Source: Haberlea rhodopensis (Eukaryota; Streptophyta; Magnoliopsida; Lamiales; Gesneriaceae). From it: a stretch of DNA of 64,000 nucleotides. Numbering within the stretch: position 1 is the stretch's first letter; every line of letters begins with the position of its first letter. The DNA lies in NCBI GenBank assembly GCA_907163345.1, contig CAJQUN010000040.1, forward strand, positions 1,798,001 through 1,862,000, in the 5' to 3' direction. Under the pieces are notes generated by a model. That model did not search any database. It saw nothing but the letters and a program-made list of their open reading frames with translations, and had not been told where the DNA came from. The position numbers were made by a program, and so were the translations under genes. Of this stretch, positions 58,622 through 64,000 are shown piece by piece.

Positions 58622-61513
58622 ATGGTTGGAGAAAACGAACACAATGGCAACAACAAATACTCGAAAAAGCACAAGAGAAACAACAACGATGAGCAAAAGA
58701 AGGAGCCCGAGAAGGCTGTAACGTGTTTTACTCAACAGCAATCCTCTAAGAGAAGGAATAGAAAAGAAGTTGCAATCTTCGGAAATTACAGAAACTACTA
58801 TGGATATAGGGTACCATCTTGTCTGTTTAACTGTTTTTTATTCATAACATATATGTTTTCATAATTCGGTTTTTAATTTTGGATTATTATGTGTGAAAGA
58901 ATAATTTTTTTATTATATTTGGGTTCATATTTGCTGTGATATCGTTGTTTTTACGTCAATTTATTTAGTTTTTGTTTTGTTTATTTTGTGCCCTCCTGGA
59001 TTGGTCAAATATTTTTTCACATAAATGTTTGATAGAGTGCACAAATTTTCTAACTCTTGTAATCTTACTCTGGTTACTCTGCCCTGCCCTTTGACGCAAT
59101 AGAATGATAAAATTGGCTTGACCATCCAAACTTTTCCTTTGAATTTTAGAAGTTTTAAGGATCAGTTTGTCACGAATAGCGCTGTGGTACTATGTCAAAT
59201 GCTAAAATTTTATCCGATTCTTTATTGCCAGACACTGAATGTGATATTTTATCATTTCTATGGTGTAATAAGGTTGGTCAGGACTTGGACGAAGATCCTA
59301 GATTAAAAGCGATGGAGGGTGAATGGTTTGAGGGAAAGGATTGCCTTGACATTGGCTGTAACAGTGGGTTGATCACAATTGCTATGGGTAATCTATTATC
59401 CCATAACCTAAAGTTTCGTGCTGTTTGATTTTATGTACGAATCATTTACCTTTTATTGCCGGTGAAGAGTCCATGATTTCTATCCTTTTTCTACAGCAAA
59501 AGCATTTGGCTGCAGGAGCATTCTTGGAGTTGACATTGATGGAGGTAGCTGTTTCAAAGTTCTAGTGTAAACCATAAAATGCTGAAAGTGTTACTAACAT
59601 ATATAAATGTGAAATACACGAGTCTAGGAGCTGTTAAACTTCTGCTTTCTATTTCAGTAATGACGTTCTTTATCATGCTCGAATTTTATATTGTGGACTT
59701 TCTATCCATCATTTTCTTTTGCACTAAATTCTTTTTTTTTTTTATCGTAGTTGATAATCTTGGAAACATGTTCTTTTGCTTGTAAAACTCGAGTATTAGT
59801 GTTGGATTAGCTAATTCACAGACCAATGTTACTTTCATATTTTTTATTTGCTTGCCATGCTTTCTATGTACGTCCAAATAGATGACAAGTTAATAAATAG
59901 AAATATAATTTAGTTCATAAATAATCAAGAACAGTCCTTTTTTTTCTGAGAAAGATCCATTACGGGTGACATTTATGTTTTCAGCTTTGTGTTTTTTCTG
60001 AGAAAAGTGAAGTCCAGGTGTATAAGACTGTAGCTTTTCTCCTCCCCCATACTCCCTGTTCAGAAGTTACAAAATGAAAGTAGGTTTATTTGTACCCATG
60101 AATATATAAGTTATATACCATTATTCTTTTGGCTGTAGAATTTTTGTTCTAAACAATTCTTCTTGGCTAATGAAGCTTTCATGTGGCTACACTATTTTCC
60201 TATATCCAGCTCCAAATCTTTTTAAATTTCATCTTTATACTGGAAATAATAACAATAATACATTATTTTCAGATCGAGTTCAGGATGCATATTGGACTCT
60301 CAGGAAAGTCGCGAAGATAAGTACTCATAACAGATCAGCTGATACAGGGTTGATAAATGGCTTGAAGAACCCTGCAAGTGAGTCATCGACAGAGGTTGCA
60401 TTGAACAAAGATCTGTTAAAGATAGTTTCTTTTCAGAAAGGAAATTTTGTTCAGAATTGGCGTCCACCTGCAAATACATACTACAGTGCAGTTCTTTGGT
60501 AATATTTAGGAGCTAGTTCTGGCTATGATGATATGATTTTCTCAATCTTACGATTCTATCAACCTCATATGACTAGTAAAATCCTAAACAGACCGAGATA
60601 TGGCACATACAAACCTTGAAAAATGGCTTATCTCACATAATTGATTCAAGTCATTCAGAAAAACTCTTGTTTGAATCATGTGTAATCTTTTTTTTTTCTC
60701 CTAATCACATTAAGTTTTAACTACCTCGTTTTTGTGCCTAATCATTTTTGTTCTGTTGTTAGTTTAAGTGTGACCAAATGGATACATCTGAACTGGGGTG
60801 ACGATGGGCTAATTACTTTATTCAGGAGAGTCTGGACACTTCTCCTACCGGTATTTCACGCACACAATTATATTTTATTTGTCTTAACGGTGTTGACCTG
60901 CTTTTTATTCATATGTATTTCCTGAAAATTTGTTTGTGAACTGTGCATTCTTGTGGCAGGGTGGTGTTTTCATCTTGGAACCGCAACCGTGGAGCTCATA
61001 TTATAAGAATCGTCTTGTGTCCGAGGTATATTTTTTTCCTACTAATACATATATGAATTTTTCTTGCGTGCTAGACCTGATCCATTACATCCTAGCCCTC
61101 GTGTTATCTCATTTTCACTAATCCATAAACCAGACCATTCAAGAATTTGATGGATATGGATGTAAAGGTGATTATTTCTTGAGTTGAAAGTTTTCTTGTT
61201 AAACAATTGGAGCAAAATTATCATAATGTTTCTTAGGCCAATTTCTCCTGAAACATTCATCTACTTATTTTGCAGACCGCTGCTACCAACTACAAAAATA
61301 TTCAGATACCTCCAGAAGATTTTCAGGATATACTTCTAGACAAGGTAGTATGCTTGGCTTATTATTTTTTTTGAAGTTACATTAGAAAGTTACTAATTTT
61401 GGATTCTTGTTTGTCAACGGCAGATTGGGTTCCGAAGGGTAGAAAACATAACGTCAGGCCTATCCGGTACCAAATCCGGATTTGACAGACCGATATTGGC
61501 TTTCTGGAAATGA
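58622..61513 (+). CDS. BCDIN3-type RNA methyltransferase (MePCE/BCDIN3D family), 8 exons
   Basis: SAM-dependent methyltransferase related to the 7SK/pre-miRNA 5'-phosphate methylating enzymes; the Arabidopsis relative is At5g51130. Exons: 58622-58810, 59273-59387, 59497-59544, 60273-60498, 60763-60850, 60960-61025, 61276-61344, 61424-61513; total 891 nt, 296 aa. Residues 1-50 are a charged Asn/Lys-rich tail, followed by EVAIFGNYRNYYGYR and DEDPRLKAMEGEWFEGKD. The SAM-binding motif CLDIGCNSG is at ~87-95 and the acidic motif GVDID at the end of exon 3. The BCDIN3 signature is LSVTKWIHLNWGDDGLITLF, then GGVFILEPQPWSSY and LLDKIGFRRVENITSGLSGT. All splice sites are GT-AG and phases agree. The RNA substrate in plants is not shown by the sequence. 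Confidence 0.94.
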
Positions 61514-63443
61514 AAATTGAAGGCTTGCAAAGAAGCTTATTACATAACAGGCTTGTGTTTTTTTTCGGTTACCTATCTTGTTCCGAATGAACTAAAGTTG
61601 ATAGATATATAGGAGGGGACAATACTCATACATTAAGATGCTATTCTAATATCAAGTGCAAAAGAATAAGGTTAGTTAAGTTAGTCACACTTGACTTTGT
61701 TGAAAAGAAGAAATATTCACCAAGAAATATTCGCCTTTGTTGAAAAGAAGAAATATTCACCAAGAAATATTTGCCTTTGCGTCCCAACACTTAACTGCGG
61801 CTATGATCACATCCCAGTGTTGGAACTATGTATCCAATTCGTTCCTTTTGATTTATACGTTGAATCCATCATCAGGAGAAGATTATGACCAAAGTTCGAA
61901 TTTACTGTTCTTGCAATGTGTCGTAATAATTTGTATGTTTCAAATTTTTTTTCAAGAATGTCAGTGACTAATGCACATTTTCAGAGTTTCCATTTTTGTG
62001 CGTGTAATTTCACAATATATTTCTTAAATTTTGCACTTCATAAATCACTAGGAAATCATTGGACGACATCTTATTTTTGAGATCTCGGCCAATCCTTCCG
62101 AGCATTTTAGTAGATAAATAAATTAGATGAGATTCTTATTGCTTTTCTTAAAGAAAATGATATGCTTTTGATTGATGAGGTTTATTCCCATTCAAAACTT
62201 ATTTCTCATTATTAATAGAAAATAAACTTAGTTGAAATTAACCATAACAAATCATATCATATATTGATAATGAAAATTAACGATGCCCTCTCCAATTGTT
62301 AATTTTTCATTAATAAAATAAGTAGCATCATGACATATATATATATATATACTAGTTAATTTGGCACCGCGCAAGGCACGTTGCAAGTGAACTTCTAATC
62401 TGATATATATGTCCAACAAAGCGTCCAACACAAGCTCAACAGACAGTTCAAAAGGATAAAAAGATGGTTCATACGTATTGAACATACATAATCGTACATA
62501 AATAACACCAAACATGTTGGACTAAACAAAAGTCAGTCACAACAGTGCAAGATAGCAAGAGTTGGCATCAGATATCCTAGTAGGTCCCAATAGACTCCTA
62601 AATAAAAGTTATCTACAAAAGTGCATTATAGTAGTAGATGACATCAAATATCACAACAAAAGTGATTCTTAACAAACTTCAAAACCAATCAAAAGTTATT
62701 CACAAGAGTTTTCAAAATGATGATGGTTCATTTCATAATGCAGTTATGAGTTCGGTATCTCATAGCAAGAGCGAGCATTGCATAAGAGGAATTATAATTT
62801 ATGTTTATTATTGTAGTTGCATTGTTATTTTAGGATATTGCTCTTATATTACTTGGTATAGCATAATGATTAATGAATCATCCTACATTTATAATTGTTT
62901 ATGTACTTTCTCACAAATAATGAATCTCGACGTGACTTCCAAATCATTATTAAAGTTTGCCACGACGAAAACCTATTTTGAATCCTCTTTTTTTTTTTTA
63001 AATCAATTCATATAAAAATTTATTATTAAAGTTTGCCACGACGAAAACCCAATTTGAAATCTCTATTTTTTAAAAATCAATTCATACTTGACAAAAACAA
63101 CAAGTTTTTTTCTAAAAAAAAGAGAGAACATTTTAAATTTAAAAATTGAGATAAAATGAAGAACTATTGGGTCAAGAGTCAAATCTTTTCAAACAAATCA
63201 GTATTTATGTAAAAAAAAAATATAAATAAATAAGATGGACATTTACGGTTCACGGAACAATATCCGATTGAAAAAATAACAAAAATAAAGGAAAATGAAT
63301 TAACAAAAATAAAGGAAAAAATAAAATTAAAAAACCAAATAAAAAAAAAGCGAAAAAAATGCTGGAACGGTTACTGTTCATTGTAGTAATAATAATAATA
63401 ATATATATATAAAGTCATTTTCGTACTTTCCATTTTACTTTAG
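61514..63443. other. 3' flank and AT-rich intergenic DNA
   Basis: The 3' UTR of the methyltransferase gene probably ends before ~61680. Then comes a 40-bp tandem duplication, a (TA)n run at 62336-62352, and AT-rich DNA with GCACCGCGCAAGGCACG at ~62373. A ~35-bp direct repeat (ATTATTAAAGTTTGCCACGA, CGAAAACC) occurs at ~62944 and ~63021. No gene is supported. Confidence 0.4.
61695..61774. repeat. 40-bp tandem duplication
   Basis: The unit CTTTGTTGAAAAGAAGAAAT plus ATTCACCAAGAAATATTYGC is present twice head to tail, differing at one base near the end. Confidence 0.9.
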
Positions 63444-63831
63444 GTGAAATACAGTAATTGGTCCCTAATATTTGCGTAAATATCCATTTAGTCCCTAACA
63501 TTTTCATCGATCCGATTTGGTCCTGGATGTTTCCAAAATGTTCCCCAAAGCAGTCCAATCATTAAAGCTCACGGTAATTTGGATGAAATGGGCACATGAC
63601 TTGCACATTTCTATCAAATAAAACCTTCCTCATCCAAATAAAACCTCTCTTCCATAATACCAAGTACGGAAGAGGAATGTTTTATTCCCTCCAAATTAAA
63701 TGAGATTTAATGGTTGGACTGATTTGCGAAACATTTTGAAAACATCATGAATAAATCGGGCCGACGAAAATAATAGGGACTACATCGGGTATTTAGGCAA
63801 ATAGTAGGGACCAATTACTGTATTTTCGCAC
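63444..63831. mobile_element. Long-TIR MITE (~388 bp)
   Basis: The two ends are ~120-bp imperfect inverted repeats: the left begins GTGAAATACAGTAATTGGTC and the inverse complement of the right begins GTGCGAAAATACAGTAATTG, both continuing with GGTCCCTA, TAGTCCCTA and CCGATTT words. The centre repeats CAAATAAAACCT. Long TIRs suggest a Mutator-like or foldback class. Target duplication is unclear. Confidence 0.82.
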
Positions 63832-64000
63832 TAATCTAGTATAAACTTATCCATAGTTAGTGATAGTGATACTATTCTTTTTTATTTTTTTATTTTAATA
63901 TAATAATAATGAAATATTATAGGGGTTTAAATGAATCGAAACATACCACAAACATACCACAAGTTTTAATTGGACCTCAAAACAAGAGTTTGAGCTCGGC
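63832..64000. other. AT-rich DNA at window end
   Basis: No feature is recognised; the window ends in unassigned DNA. Confidence 0.4.

Overview
The window is nuclear DNA from a flowering plant, most likely a eudicot. Four intron-rich genes have plant-type products, introns are short, AT-rich and GT-AG, a U6 snRNA gene carries the plant USE/TATA promoter, and the intergenic DNA is full of LTR retrotransposons, hAT, PIF/Harbinger-like and MITE-type elements. I cannot name the species.

Layout. 1-1162 (-): remnants of a MUN/DUF810 gene in which a first exon and a C-terminal piece survive but the middle is gone. 4242-10118 (-): complete DNA topoisomerase I gene, 15 coding exons, 893 aa. 12738-21942: a 9.2 kb Ty3/gypsy (chromovirus-like) retrotransposon on the minus strand with ~1.97 kb LTRs, a GACCC target duplication, decayed gag-pol, a nested 352-bp TRIM, and a 3' LTR that contains a 221-bp copy of host DNA flanking its own 5' LTR. 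22159-31680: a repeat-rich stretch with two related hAT-type elements, a PIF/Harbinger-like element, a 363-bp tandem repeat split by a 2.76 kb solo-LTR-like block with three internal tandem arrays, and a dispersed 150-bp duplication. 31689-31790 (-): U6 snRNA gene. 32881-41547 (-): 15-exon gene for a PP2C / cyclic-nucleotide-binding / kinase-like fusion protein (plant PKG type, 1079 aa). 42300-51300: gene-poor DNA with a broken hAT transposase and an unusual inverted pair of 30-bp tandem arrays. 51370-56771 (+): plastid-type glyoxalase I, 9 exons, 355 aa. 58622-61513 (+): BCDIN3-type RNA methyltransferase, 8 exons, 296 aa. 61514-64000: AT-rich DNA with a long-TIR MITE.

The genes are unrelated housekeeping or signalling genes and not a pathway cluster: DNA relaxation (TOP1), splicing (U6), cyclic-nucleotide/phospho-signalling (PP2C-PKG), methylglyoxal detoxification (GLYI) and small-RNA cap methylation (BCDIN3). 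From memory, the Arabidopsis relatives of the MUN gene and the PP2C-PKG gene have close locus numbers (At2g20010, At2g20050), so their proximity here may be old microsynteny. All exon joins were made by eye from GT/AG sites, reading frame and family similarity, and the summed exon lengths are multiples of three for all four genes. No new biological system is evident. The most unusual structure is the in-situ capture of host flank by the gypsy 3' LTR.
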